Of a DNA stretch of 64,000 nt, positions 6,874 through 15,063 are shown piece after piece. The notes under the pieces are model-generated. The model was not told the DNA's origin, did no database searches, and saw only the letters and a program-made list of their open reading frames with translations. The stretch spans positions 1 to 64,000 of the forward strand of contig NZ_JAENIM010000021.1 of NCBI RefSeq assembly GCF_016595495.1. Direction: 5' to 3'. Source of the stretch: Persicirhabdus sediminis (GTDB lineage Bacteria; Verrucomicrobiota; Verrucomicrobiia; Verrucomicrobiales; Akkermansiaceae). The translations under genes were made by a program, and so were the position numbers. Position 1 is the first letter of the stretch; every line of letters begins with the position of its first letter.

Positions 6874-6950
6874 GTGGGCAAAACATAAAACGTGAGTTTT
6901 TGAGAATGGTGGCTTGCCAAATCTATCATCGTGGCTGATGGATAGATAGA

Positions 6951-7583
6951 ATGCAATCTAGGGAGTTAGTCACAGAATGGCTGGATGTTTTGCCAGCAGA
7001 TCATGTTGATGCGATACGCAGTCGGCGCGATTTGGAGATGATCAATTTCTTCATGGGCAACGAGAGGTGGATTCTTCGCCAGCTAGAGCTTTGGCCAGAG
7101 ATTGATTGTGTGGTGGAGTTAGGCGCTGGCACTGGCCAGCTTATCTCGCGGCTGAGCGAGAAATTTCCAGAGAAATCATGCATTGCCATTGATCTGATAG
7201 AGCGTCCAGCTGGCGTAGCTGCGGGAGTCGAGTGGCGTCGCCAAGACGCGCTAGATTTCCAGCTAGCTAGCGGGCGCACCATGGTCATCGCTAACCTATT
7301 TTTGCACCATTTACCAACGGCCCAGCTGGCGAAGCTATTCACTAACATCAGTGCCGCTGATGCCCTGATCTGCGTGGAACCACTGCGAACGCGGCTCTCA
7401 CTAACAATGGCATCGCTGATCTATCCGTGGGTCAATGCGGTGACACAACACGATATGATCGCCAGCATCCGCGCCGGGTTTATCGCTGGTGAGCTGGCTG
7501 AGTGCGCGCCAGCCAGCTGGCAGTGGGATGAATCACCACATCCATTTGGCGGACTGCGCAGCGTGGCAAAAATGCTTCCATGA
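6951..7583 (+). CDS. SAM-dependent methyltransferase (polyketide operon)
   Basis: A 210-residue class I S-adenosylmethionine methyltransferase. The SAM loop VVELGAGTGQL lies near residues 56-66, the acidic strand end AIDLIE near residue 80, and motif III-like FLHHLP near residue 121. It acts in the cytoplasm, presumably methylating the product of the type III polyketide synthase encoded two genes on, since the three genes overlap. Its stop codon overlaps the next start by ATGA, a sign of translational coupling. It starts downstream of a 7-bp tandem repeat. Very similar methyltransferase / FAD oxidoreductase / type III PKS groups occur in Bacteroidetes and other marine bacteria (established pattern), but the natural product is not known to me. 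Confidence 0.8.
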   Translation: MQSRELVTEWLDVLPADHVDAIRSRRDLEMINFFMGNERWILRQLELWPEIDCVVELGAGTGQLISRLSEKFPEKSCIAIDLIERPAGVAAGVEWRRQDALDFQLASGRTMVIANLFLHHLPTAQLAKLFTNISAADALICVEPLRTRLSLTMASLIYPWVNAVTQHDMIASIRAGFIAGELAECAPASWQWDESPHPFGGLRSVAKMLP

Positions 7584-8611
7584 TGGCCCAGCAAATTCAC
7601 ATCATTGGCGGCGGGCTCGCGGGACTGAGTCTGGCGAACGGACTCGCAGCGCGCGGCATCGCCGTGCAAGTGTATGAAAAACGCCGCTACCCGCAGCATC
7701 GTGTTTGCGGCGAGTTTATCTGCGGGGTGAGTGAAGGAGTGCTGAACAAACTACACATCCAACCAGCGCTGGCCGACAGCATCATTCACCGCCAGCTGAG
7801 CTGGCACGTGGGTGATAGGCAGGTTCTATCAAGTGCTCTGCCGACGCCGGCGTATTCCATTTCCCGCTTCCAGCTAGATCACCGGCTGGCGGACCAATTG
7901 ATCGCAGCTGGCGGGTCTATCAGCTACGGCAAAGTAGCTAGCCGAAGCGATGCAGGCTGGGTGAATGCGCAGGGGAAAAACTATCGACCAACAAATACTC
8001 ACAAGAACGATGGCTGGATTGGCTTGAAAATCCACCTCTATCACCAGACTGATGGGCTGGAGATGCATTTGGCTAACAATGGCTACATCGGGCTGTGCTC
8101 GATTGACAGCAAACGGTCTAACGTCTGCGGGCTATTTCGCCTCAACCGCCAGCTGAAAGGAAAAGGGCTAGAGCTAATCATCAACTACCTGCGTGACGGC
8201 GGGCTGAACCAACTCGCCGATCAGCTGGCCAAGTGCGACTACGACAAACAAAGTTTTTCAGCCATTGCGGGATTTGAGTTTGGTGACCAGCCAGCTGAAT
8301 CTGATCGCTTTTGCATTGGTGATGCCGCCAGCCTGATAGAACCATTTACCGGCAATGGCATGTCGATGGCGCTGGAATCTGCCGCGCTGGCGGTAGATCC
8401 TTTAGTCGAGTATGCTAATGGAAATGCCAGCTGGTTAGACACCTGCGCGAGCTACCGAAATGCTCACCACGACAAATTTCACAAAAGACAGCGGATGGCG
8501 AACTCACTGCACCCCTTGATGTTAAACAAACATGGCCAATGGCTGCTCAGCCAACTTTGCCGCACCCGCCTATTGCCTTTCAAATCTATCTTCCACCACC
8601 TGAGAACATGA
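7580..8611 (+). CDS. FAD-dependent oxidoreductase (geranylgeranyl reductase / PHBH-like)
   Basis: A 343-residue flavoprotein. The N-terminus has the FAD-binding Rossmann motif IHIIGGGLAGLSLANGL (residues 6-22) with the acidic strand end VYEKRRYP. The second FAD motif CIGDAASLIEPFTGNGM (near 246-262) is the GD motif of p-hydroxybenzoate hydroxylase-like and geranylgeranyl-reductase-like enzymes. RVCGEFICG near residue 43 fits the Cys-containing loop of the latter group. It likely hydroxylates or reduces the polyketide made by the downstream enzyme. Start codon ATG ATG overlaps the preceding stop, and its own stop overlaps the PKS start (ATGA), so the three proteins are probably made in fixed ratio. 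Confidence 0.8.
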   Translation: MMAQQIHIIGGGLAGLSLANGLAARGIAVQVYEKRRYPQHRVCGEFICGVSEGVLNKLHIQPALADSIIHRQLSWHVGDRQVLSSALPTPAYSISRFQLDHRLADQLIAAGGSISYGKVASRSDAGWVNAQGKNYRPTNTHKNDGWIGLKIHLYHQTDGLEMHLANNGYIGLCSIDSKRSNVCGLFRLNRQLKGKGLELIINYLRDGGLNQLADQLAKCDYDKQSFSAIAGFEFGDQPAESDRFCIGDAASLIEPFTGNGMSMALESAALAVDPLVEYANGNASWLDTCASYRNAHHDKFHKRQRMANSLHPLMLNKHGQWLLSQLCRTRLLPFKSIFHHLRT

Positions 8612-9636
8612 TACTCACTAGCCTAGCTACAGCCACCCCACCCTATCAATATAAGCAGCCAGAATGTCTAACTGCGATGCGCGAGGCCGATTTCTGGCCA
8701 CAGCTCGCGCCGCGCTCTCAGACGATTCTCGAAAAGGTGCTCAGCAGCCGCCAGTCAGGCATAGATAGTCGGTCATTTTGTCTGCCCGACCTGCAGCAAG
8801 CGTGGAGCAAAAATGCTCAAGGGCTCAACGAATATTTCGAACAAGAAGCGCCAAAGCTGGCAGTGGCAGCAGCTAACAAAGCCATCGCAGACGCCCAGCT
8901 AGATATCGGAGAAATCGACGCGCTGATGGTGACCACCTGTACCGGCTACCTGTGCCCGGGGCTCAGCTCGCACATTGCCGAGCAGCTGGGTCTGAAACCC
9001 AATGCCTATCACCAAGATCTAACTGGCTACGGTTGTGGCGCGGCGATTCCGATGTTGCAAATGGCCGACGGCTACCTGCACGCGCAGCCAGCTGGAGCAC
9101 GCGTGCTCACCATTTGTGTGGAAATCTGCTCAGCGGCCTTTTATGTGGAAGACGACTTTGGCGTGCTTATCAGCACCTGTTTGTTTGGTGATGGGGCGGC
9201 GGCGGCTATCTGGACAAAACAACAAGCGGGTGGGTTGAATTTTTCTAACTTCCAATCTATCCACCATCCAGCTGGACGCGAGCTGATCCGCTTCACCAAT
9301 GCCAATGGCCAACTGCGCAACCAGTTGGACCGCAAAGTTCCAGGCTTGGTTGGCGAGACTGCCGCGCAGATCTACCAACAGCGCAGTTTTGATCCTGACC
9401 ACCACATCACACACGGTGGCGGGCGCGATGTGATCGAGGCGCTGGAAGCCGTATTACCTGTCGACCAGCTAGAGCCAGCGCGTGAGGTGATGCGCCATCA
9501 CGGCAATCTATCTAGCCCGTCAGTTTTATTTGCGCTGAAGTACCAGCTGGATAGAAACCCGCAGAGCGACCGCCTGTGGCTGTGTACTTTTGGCGCAGGA
9601 TTTTCCATGCACAGCTGCGAGGCTGTGCGTTGTTAG
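8608..9636 (+). CDS. Type III polyketide synthase (chalcone/stilbene synthase family)
   Basis: A 342-residue homodimeric-type ketosynthase that extends an acyl-CoA starter with malonyl-CoA and cyclises the product. The catalytic triad is visible: Cys143 in TGYGCGAAIP, His269 in ITHGGGRDV and Asn300 in RHHGNLSSPS. The flanking motifs VTTCTGYLCPG and FGDGAAAAIW also fit. I start it at 8608, where ATGA overlaps the stop of the FAD gene; earlier in-frame starts would add an unrelated Pro-rich leader. The neighbours encode a methyltransferase and a flavin oxygenase, so the final product is probably a modified alkylresorcinol, pyrone or quinone-like lipid. That is inference from gene content; chain length and starter cannot be read from sequence. 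Confidence 0.92.
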   Translation: MILTSLATATPPYQYKQPECLTAMREADFWPQLAPRSQTILEKVLSSRQSGIDSRSFCLPDLQQAWSKNAQGLNEYFEQEAPKLAVAAANKAIADAQLDIGEIDALMVTTCTGYLCPGLSSHIAEQLGLKPNAYHQDLTGYGCGAAIPMLQMADGYLHAQPAGARVLTICVEICSAAFYVEDDFGVLISTCLFGDGAAAAIWTKQQAGGLNFSNFQSIHHPAGRELIRFTNANGQLRNQLDRKVPGLVGETAAQIYQQRSFDPDHHITHGGGRDVIEALEAVLPVDQLEPAREVMRHHGNLSSPSVLFALKYQLDRNPQSDRLWLCTFGAGFSMHSCEAVRC

Positions 9637-9781
9637 CGCGAACGACGAAAAATCTATCAACCCAGCTGGTTTAGCAGGCTGGCCGATGATCATGTTTTTG
9701 TCCGCGCTCTGGCTGGCTAGCAGCTCATCGAACTGGCTGGAGGTATTAGGATGATCTTTGTGGCTGGGCAGAACCGCTAGA
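9637..9781. other. Intergenic region between convergent operons
   Basis: 145 bases between the PKS stop and the stop of the CcdA-like gene on the other strand. There is no clear hairpin with a T tract. Much of it resembles 6630-6730 upstream of the PKS operon and holds CCAGCTGG and GCTAGC words. Read on the minus strand it is open (SSQFDELLASQSADKN), perhaps the remnant of a gene. Confidence 0.45.
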
Positions 9782-10480
9782 CTACGGGGCGGTATAAATG
9801 AGATAAAGACCGCCTAGCAGAACAAGCACACCGCATATTTTCTTCAAGATGAGCGCACCTTTTGAGCGTTCATTCCAGTTCATGTAGCGTTGCACCAGAC
9901 CGGTAGAGGTGCCGGCTATGACGATCACGCCACAGTGCCCCACTCCGTAAATCAATATCAATGCTCCGGCATAAATGGGCTGTTCTGGGCCGAGCTTAAA
10001 TGTGACGCCAAGCATGGGAGCCATGAAAGCAAATGAGCAAGGGCCGAGCGCAATGCCAAAGATCAACCCGAGTATGAAGGCGGCTAACAGACCCTTGCGT
10101 TTCATGCCCACACTTCCCGGACCATTTCCCGGCATAGGGATCACGCCTAGCAGATGCAGACCCACCACAAAAAAGATGACAGCCACAAAATAGTTAGCGT
10201 AGCTGCCGAGGTCGCCCATCATTCGTCCAGCGGCGGCAGTGATCACTCCAATCGCTGCGATGGTAATTAGAATACCGATAGAAAATAACAACGAGATACA
10301 GAATGCCCGCCGTGGACTGGTACACCCTTGTTCATCGATAAATCCAACAATCAGCGGGATACTAGCTAGATGGCACGGACTAAGTACAATGCTCAAGATT
10401 CCCCACACCAGTGCCGCCGACAGAGCAATCATCGGCGTGCCTTCCACAGCCTTAGTCAATACGGTGAAAAGTTCTTCCAT
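9782..10480 (-). CDS. CcdA/DsbD-type thiol-disulfide membrane transporter
   Basis: A 232-residue protein with about six membrane helices, of the CcdA family that carries electrons from cytoplasmic thioredoxin across the membrane. The two conserved redox cysteines appear in LSPCHLASIPL (helix 1) and LGPCSFAFMAP (helix 4), the paired PC motifs of the family. It is the last gene of a minus-strand operon, 28 bases after an exported thioredoxin-fold protein that is its natural electron acceptor. Clusters of ArsR, permease, small thioredoxin and CcdA are known in other bacteria and are thought to serve arsenic or metal-thiol handling. The cytochrome c maturation role of classic CcdA is less likely without ccm genes here. 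Confidence 0.85.
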   Translation of the reverse strand: MEELFTVLTKAVEGTPMIALSAALVWGILSIVLSPCHLASIPLIVGFIDEQGCTSPRRAFCISLLFSIGILITIAAIGVITAAAGRMMGDLGSYANYFVAVIFFVVGLHLLGVIPMPGNGPGSVGMKRKGLLAAFILGLIFGIALGPCSFAFMAPMLGVTFKLGPEQPIYAGALILIYGVGHCGVIVIAGTSTGLVQRYMNWNERSKGALILKKICGVLVLLGGLYLIYTAP

Positions 10481-10508
10481 AATAAGATCCTCCTGAGCTT
10501 AAGCCGTT

Positions 10509-10997
10509 CTATTTTCTAGCAGTCTCTGGGAATTCAAAACCCAGCTCTTGCCACTTTGTTAGCATGTCTTCACGAGCAAAAAAACCCTCATGGCGGAAGA
10601 GCTCATTCCCGTCGGCATCGAAAAAGATTTGTGTTGGAATAATGCGGATGTTGTACGGCTTGGCAGCGTCTGGGTTTTCCCACACATCGATAAATTCAAC
10701 ATTCAGGCTGCCGGCGAAAGTCTGCTTCATCTCATCAAGAATCGGAGCCATCATTTTACAGGGAATGCATTTCCCAGCTCCCAGATCCAGCAATCTCGGC
10801 AATGCATTGGCGGCTGCAGGAATTGCTTGAGCCGCGCCTTCTGGCGACATCTTTCCCTCAGGGTTCGCCAACGAGCACATACCGCTCTGGCATCCCGCAG
10901 CAGCATCTTCAGCCTGACGTCGTTTGCTGTTCTTGACTGCCACCACGGCGACGACCGCCATCAGCAATAGGACTACTGTAATGATCTTATTTTTCAT
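10509..10997 (-). CDS. Membrane-anchored thioredoxin-fold protein
   Basis: A 162-residue protein anchored by one N-terminal helix (IITVVLLLMAVVAVVAV) with a thioredoxin domain outside the membrane. The active site is GKCIPCKMM (CxxC near residues 77-80) and the cis-proline is in RIIPTQIFFD. An extra Cys pair, GCQSGMCSL, follows the anchor and may relay electrons or bind metal; it is unusual for simple TlpA-like proteins. Its position before the CcdA-like gene indicates it is reduced by that protein. An inverted repeat TGTTAGCT/AGCTAACA (11036-11043, 11067-11074) lies in the 104-base gap upstream and may tune expression inside the operon. Confidence 0.85.
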   Translation of the reverse strand: MKNKIITVVLLLMAVVAVVAVKNSKRRQAEDAAAGCQSGMCSLANPEGKMSPEGAAQAIPAAANALPRLLDLGAGKCIPCKMMAPILDEMKQTFAGSLNVEFIDVWENPDAAKPYNIRIIPTQIFFDADGNELFRHEGFFAREDMLTKWQELGFEFPETARK

Positions 10998-11101
10998 CTG
11001 AGTTCCTGATTAAATATGCTCAAAACATCTTACGCTGTTAGCTATGATTGACCATCGCCATTGCAAAGCTAACAACTTACCGCGGTAATAATTTTTACCT
11101 G

Positions 11102-11332
11102 CTATTGCAGAATGCTTTTCACGGCTTCTACTGAGGGCACCTTGCCCACCACTTTGACTTCACCATCCACTGCTAGAGCGGGCGTCATCATCACACCAAA
11201 AGCCATGATCTGATTGATATCTTTGATTTTCTCTAGTTCATAGTCTAGTCCGAGCTCGGTTGCGGCGGCTTCGGCTACTTCAGCTAATGTGTTACACTTA
11301 TGGCATCCTGTGCCTAGAATTTGAATTTTCAT
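11102..11332 (-). CDS. Small thioredoxin-like redox protein (TM0996/MTH895 family)
   Basis: A 76-residue cytoplasmic glutaredoxin/thioredoxin-like protein. The active site is GTGCHKCNTL (CxxC at residues 9-12) and the cis-proline loop is MMTPALAVDGE, with a C-terminal helix LPSV-type ending. This matches the family annotated as redox-active disulfide protein or TM0996/MTH895 glutaredoxin-like. It lies 24 bases downstream of the permease gene. In such operons it is thought to pass electrons or bind a thiophilic substrate such as an arsenical for the permease; this is inference from repeated co-occurrence. Confidence 0.88.
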   Translation of the reverse strand: MKIQILGTGCHKCNTLAEVAEAAATELGLDYELEKIKDINQIMAFGVMMTPALAVDGEVKVVGKVPSVEAVKSILQ

Positions 11333-11356
11333 CGTTCTAATCTCTTCTGTTATTTA

Positions 11357-12655
11357 TCAAAAAAATGTACCAAAAATCATACCGCTGCATGTAGCCATCA
11401 CAATGACGAGAGCAATAAAGACGGCGGTTTTTTTTGTTCCAAGCACACTGCGGATCACTAGCATGTTAGGCAGACTCAAAGCAGGTCCAGCTAGGAGCAA
11501 TGCCAGCGCCGGCCCTTTACCCATGCCATTACCTATCAGCCCTTGCAAAATTGGCACCTCGGTAAGTGTGGCGAAATACATGAATGCGCCAGCAAACGAA
11601 GCGACAAAGTTAGCTGATAAAGAATTCCCTCCAACAGCCTTAGAAACCCACTCAGCTGGAATGAGCCCTTCATGGCCAACCCGCCCCAACAGCGCGCCTG
11701 CGATGAGAACGCCCAACAACAGCAATGGCATGATCTGTTTGGCAAAACCCCATGAGGAGCTAAACCACTCCGCGTTTTCCCCTTTATCCGTACTCGTAAA
11801 CCATGAAAGGCCAATCACTGCAGCGGCGAAGGCGAGCATAGGCTGCTCGGGAAAAGCCAGAGCTAGACCTGCCGTTAGGGTCGCAGTTAATCCAACTTTC
11901 CACCACTTGATATCAAACCACAAAACAAGCATCACAGCTAACGCTAACGAAAATCCTGAGGTCAGCAGCCATTTTGAGTTGTAGATGGAAGCCCATAAAC
12001 CAGCTGATTGTTCAGCTTTTCCCCAATTAGCAAAAACCAAGATGCCCACCATGGAGGCAAAGTAGAGAGCGTTTTTCCACAGCGGTCGCGTCACTTCCTC
12101 GTCGGGCAGAAGCATCTGTGCGGCAGCCTTGTTCTTTTCCTCTTGCAGAAATATCACATGCATCAATACGCCGATCACGATGCTAAAAATAATAGCGCCA
12201 ACAGCGCGAGCGATGCCTAACTCTAAACCCAACACCCTAGCGGTTAAAGCGACAGCTAACACATTAATAGCTGGGCCAGCATAAAGAAATGCCGTGGCAG
12301 GTCCAAGCCCAGCTCCCATGCGGTAAATGCCAGCAAACAAAGGTAATACCGTGCATGAGCAAACGGCTAGGATCGTTCCTGAAACTGAAGCCACCCCGTA
12401 GGCCAGAATCTTATTGGCTCTAGCACCAAGGTATTTCATCACTGACGCTTGGCTCACAAAAACAGCAATTGCACCGGCGATGAAAAACGCCGGAATCAAA
12501 CATAAAAGCACATGCTCTTGCGCGTACCATTTAGCTAGATGAAGCGCTTCTAATACCGCTCCATCAAAGCGCTCATTCCCAACAGGCAGGTAGAAAAATA
12601 CTAGAAATAGCCCAGCGATTAAGGCCAATTTTTTCCATTCAGATTTCCAGTTCAT
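11357..12655 (-). CDS. ArsP-type permease
   Basis: A 432-residue membrane permease with roughly ten helices, of the ArsP/DUF318 permease family that exports organoarsenicals or related thiol-reactive compounds. The signature region VCSCTVLPLFAGIYRMGAG, with its CSC pair, and the second repeat TEVPILQGLIGNGMGKGPAL are both present and give internal pseudosymmetry. I start it at the ATG at 12655 (MNWKSEWKK), since the alternative TTG three codons earlier has no better ribosome site. It is the first structural gene after the ArsR-type regulator, so it is probably induced when the repressor binds its metal or metalloid ligand. The exact substrate is not known from sequence. Confidence 0.82.
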   Translation of the reverse strand: MNWKSEWKKLALIAGLFLVFFYLPVGNERFDGAVLEALHLAKWYAQEHVLLCLIPAFFIAGAIAVFVSQASVMKYLGARANKILAYGVASVSGTILAVCSCTVLPLFAGIYRMGAGLGPATAFLYAGPAINVLAVALTARVLGLELGIARAVGAIIFSIVIGVLMHVIFLQEEKNKAAAQMLLPDEEVTRPLWKNALYFASMVGILVFANWGKAEQSAGLWASIYNSKWLLTSGFSLALAVMLVLWFDIKWWKVGLTATLTAGLALAFPEQPMLAFAAAVIGLSWFTSTDKGENAEWFSSSWGFAKQIMPLLLLGVLIAGALLGRVGHEGLIPAEWVSKAVGGNSLSANFVASFAGAFMYFATLTEVPILQGLIGNGMGKGPALALLLAGPALSLPNMLVIRSVLGTKKTAVFIALVIVMATCSGMIFGTFF

Positions 12656-12711
12656 CTCTAGCAATGGTGGGTTAAATTAATACTTCAGAATAAAAATATC
12701 CTCACGGAAGC

Positions 12712-13032
12712 CTACTTCAGCAATGTAGACTGAGCTTTTATCTGCGTCTCAATGACAGCTTCCACACAGCTCATAAACTTGAGCACACAGGGGACTTTTA
12801 GGTGGTAATAAACCTGTTTGCCGCGCTTTTCATCAGCCACAATGCCCGCTTGTTTGAGAACGGATAGGTGCTTTGATATGGTAGAAAAATCAGCATCAAC
12901 CTGATCGACAAACTCACAAACGCAGCGTTCACCGTCAGCTAACTGCTCAGCCATCCATAAGCGAGTCGGATGCGCCAAGGCTTTTAGCACCTTGGCTTTG
13001 GCCTCATATAATAACTTTTCTCTTTCTTTCAT
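12712..13032 (-). CDS. ArsR-family transcriptional repressor
   Basis: A 106-residue winged-helix repressor, counted from the ATG at 13032 (MKEREKLLYEAKAK); an ATG at 13044 is also possible. The DNA-binding helix is STISKHLSVLKQAGIV and the metal site is the CVCEF motif in the alpha-3 helix (residues about 39-43), equivalent to the ELCVC site of ArsR, so it likely senses arsenite or another thiophilic metal. Cysteines near the C-terminus (VPCVLKFMSCVE) may add ligands. The 30-bp palindrome at 13042-13071 lies right at its start, which fits autorepression of the whole operon. A longer reading from 13095 would run through that operator and is less likely. Confidence 0.85.
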   Translation of the reverse strand: MKEREKLLYEAKAKVLKALAHPTRLWMAEQLADGERCVCEFVDQVDADFSTISKHLSVLKQAGIVADEKRGKQVYYHLKVPCVLKFMSCVEAVIETQIKAQSTLLK

Positions 13033-13041
13033 CACCTTATA

Positions 13042-13071
13042 CATTTGAACATATGGCAATATGACCAAATG
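13042..13071 (-). promoter_or_regulatory. Palindromic operator of the ArsR-type operon
   Basis: A nearly symmetric 30-bp element: CATTTG at one end, CAAATG at the other, and ATATG/CATAT-type inner arms (24 of 30 positions symmetric by my count). It sits immediately upstream of the regulator start. This placement and symmetry are those of ArsR/SmtB operators. A shorter palindrome in the ArsR class is usual, so the outer arms may be extra contacts. Confidence 0.7.
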
Positions 13072-13153
13072 TAAAACAATTTCTAAACGACTCATCTTAT
13101 GGCCTGCCTAATCTACATTTGGCTAGCTATCACAAGTGCTGATTCAACTGAAC

Positions 13154-13843
13154 TCAAACCCAGTCGATCTCGCGGGCTGATAGATGGCGCCACTGGCCGG
13201 CTTGTAGCTGTGGGTCTAGCTGGATTTCGCCCATCGACAGCCGGTGCAGGCTGGTGATTCTATTTTCCACGGCGTGGAACATGCGCTTAATCTGGTGGTA
13301 TTTCCCCTCGTGAATGGTGACGCGCGCGCTGTGGTCTGATAGAATTTCTAACTCAGCTGGCGCAATCATTACATCTTCGTAGGCGAAGTACATGCCCTGC
13401 TGGAAAACTTCGATAAGGTCATCAGTGAGCGGATGCTCAACAGTGACTTGATAGACTTTATCTATCTGGTGGTCTGGCTCAGTGAGCCGGCGCGACCACT
13501 GACCGTCGTTAGTGAGAATTAACAGACCGGTGCTGGCGCGGTCTAGCCGACCAGCTAGATGCAGAGGATCCGCTGGATCATCATCAACTAGCTGCATGAC
13601 CGTAGGGTGCTCGGGGTCGGTAGTGGCACTGAGGTAGCCAGCTGGTTTGTTAAGCATGAGGTAGCGAGCGGTGCGGTCCATGAGAATGGCGCCGTCTAAC
13701 TCCACTTTACCAAAGCGGCCAACTTCATGAAGTCTATCTGTGATGACGAGGTCATCGCAGCGCACCAGCCCACGCTCGATGAGCGCGCGCACTTCCCGCC
13801 GTCCGTGACGGGTTTGCTTCATTAGATATTTATCAAGTCTCAT
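13154..13843 (-). CDS. rsuA: 16S rRNA pseudouridine synthase RsuA-like
   Basis: A 229-residue pseudouridine synthase. Residues 1-45 form an S4 RNA-binding domain (MRLDKYLMKQTRHGRREV) and the catalytic domain carries the motif AGRLDRASTGLLIL with the catalytic Asp at residue 101. The segments YLMLNKPAGYLSAT and KYHQIKRMFHAV are the family motifs II and III. This size and layout fit RsuA (position 516 of 16S rRNA in E. coli numbering) more than the longer RluB/RluF types, although the exact position modified is inferred. It is followed closely by the ArsR gene on the same strand. Confidence 0.88.
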   Translation of the reverse strand: MRLDKYLMKQTRHGRREVRALIERGLVRCDDLVITDRLHEVGRFGKVELDGAILMDRTARYLMLNKPAGYLSATTDPEHPTVMQLVDDDPADPLHLAGRLDRASTGLLILTNDGQWSRRLTEPDHQIDKVYQVTVEHPLTDDLIEVFQQGMYFAYEDVMIAPAELEILSDHSARVTIHEGKYHQIKRMFHAVENRITSLHRLSMGEIQLDPQLQAGQWRHLSAREIDWV

Positions 13844-13878
13844 GCCAGCTGGATCAGATTAACAGCTTAGCCGACAAG

Positions 13879-14928
13879 CTATTCATTTGGCGAGCTCGCC
13901 TCTTCTGCGCTTTCCACTTCTAGCTCGTCTTCAGCCAACTTTTCTTCAGCCAGCTGGGCCTTGGTGATTTGCTGAACGTGCTGGATGATTTCTGCGCTCG
14001 CTTGCATGTCGCCGAGTTTGGTATTTTGCGGTGCGCCTTCAGCCACCCACCATTCCATGACGGCTTGTTCGCTTTCCGTTAGCTGAGGTTTATTGCTAGG
14101 CGCCATGCGGTAGTCGTCATCTAATGGCAGACGAGTGAGGACAATCATGAGGCTTTCGTCTAGATTACCCGGCACCAGGCATGGCCCTTCTTCGCCGCCT
14201 TCTAGCATGAAGTCATAGGTATCCATGCGCAGGCTACCTCGTTGTTTTTTATCATTGTGGCAGGAGTAACACTTGGCTTCAAAATAAGGAATGATCACCT
14301 GCTCGTAGACTAGCAGATCGGCTACTCCAGCTGGCTGATCATCAGCAGCGCGGCCAAATGAGCGCTTTTCTTTTTCTACCCATGGCGCTGAATCTAATGG
14401 ATCGCCGTGGGTGATGATGCCGCCGTAGTGGCCAGACGCGCTCATGAGAAAAGTGGAAATGGCTAACATCACGAAGTAGCCCAGCTGGGAACCATTTTTC
14501 AGATCACTGCGGATTTTGATGTAGATCGTCCAGACGAGGAAGACGGTGAAAACCACGCTGCTCCAGAAATGGGCGTCGAGGCTTTCGGTATCAAATTCTC
14601 CAGCTAGAAAGAGCAAGTAACCAAATACCAGAGCGGCGACGGTGGAGACAAAAGTAGCTAGAAGTGGCACCACAGAGGTGCGTGTTTTGTGCGCTTTGGC
14701 ATTGAGCTCCAGCACGATGACCATGAGCAACATGCCGATAGGCAAATGCAGCACGACCGGGTGAAATTTCCCCAGAAAGATGAGCCAGGCAGAGGCCTCA
14801 GCGACGGGCTGCTTGAAAAAGACAGGCAAGGCGATCAACGCCAGCGTGATGATGGCGCAGATAACAGCGACGTAGGGTTTGGCGACCCAGGCGGATTTGC
14901 TAGTTGTCGATTGATTGGCGGATTCCAT
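13879..14928 (-). CDS. DUF2231-like membrane protein with planctomycete-type cytochrome c domain
   Basis: A 349-residue protein: about five membrane helices in residues 15-170 (with HPVVLHLPIGMLLMV, the DUF2231-like start) then a soluble domain with one heme site, KCYSCHNDKKQRGSLRMD (CxxCH near residue 217). The second half matches the planctomycete cytochrome C type domain, including the MAPSNKPQLTESEQAVMEWW region where the Met may be the axial ligand. These domains are typical of PVC bacteria, often beside enzymes for polysaccharide or sulfatase systems. The C-terminus is acidic and disordered (EELEVESAEEASS). It likely sits in the inner membrane with the heme outside. Electron partners are unknown. 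Confidence 0.82.
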   Translation of the reverse strand: MESANQSTTSKSAWVAKPYVAVICAIITLALIALPVFFKQPVAEASAWLIFLGKFHPVVLHLPIGMLLMVIVLELNAKAHKTRTSVVPLLATFVSTVAALVFGYLLFLAGEFDTESLDAHFWSSVVFTVFLVWTIYIKIRSDLKNGSQLGYFVMLAISTFLMSASGHYGGIITHGDPLDSAPWVEKEKRSFGRAADDQPAGVADLLVYEQVIIPYFEAKCYSCHNDKKQRGSLRMDTYDFMLEGGEEGPCLVPGNLDESLMIVLTRLPLDDDYRMAPSNKPQLTESEQAVMEWWVAEGAPQNTKLGDMQASAEIIQHVQQITKAQLAEEKLAEDELEVESAEEASSPNE

Positions 14929-14998
14929 GTCTAAAATCTGTTTTAACGTTACCTCACTATCTGGGATGATCTTTCCTCAGCTGGATGATTTTCAGTAT

Positions 14999-15035
14999 AA
15001 AAAAATTCCCCAGCCACGGTGAGCAGCTGGGGAAT
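14999..15035 (-). terminator. Rho-independent terminator of the aminotransferase gene
   Basis: Minus-strand hairpin with ATTCCCCAGC pairing to GCTGGGGAAT (10-bp stem, loop of 11) followed by a run of seven T. It starts 29 bases after the aminotransferase stop. Confidence 0.9.
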
Positions 15036-15063
15036 GACAATTTTTATGAGCTATAACAAGCTA

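Noticed and set aside
6738-6938. Open frame through the CCTGCTA repeat
   Set aside because: Repetitive LLPATCY product arising from the tandem repeat; not a credible gene.
11036-11074. Terminator between the two thioredoxin-like genes
   Set aside because: The stem is only 8 bp, has no T tract and is inside an apparent operon; kept as a remark only.
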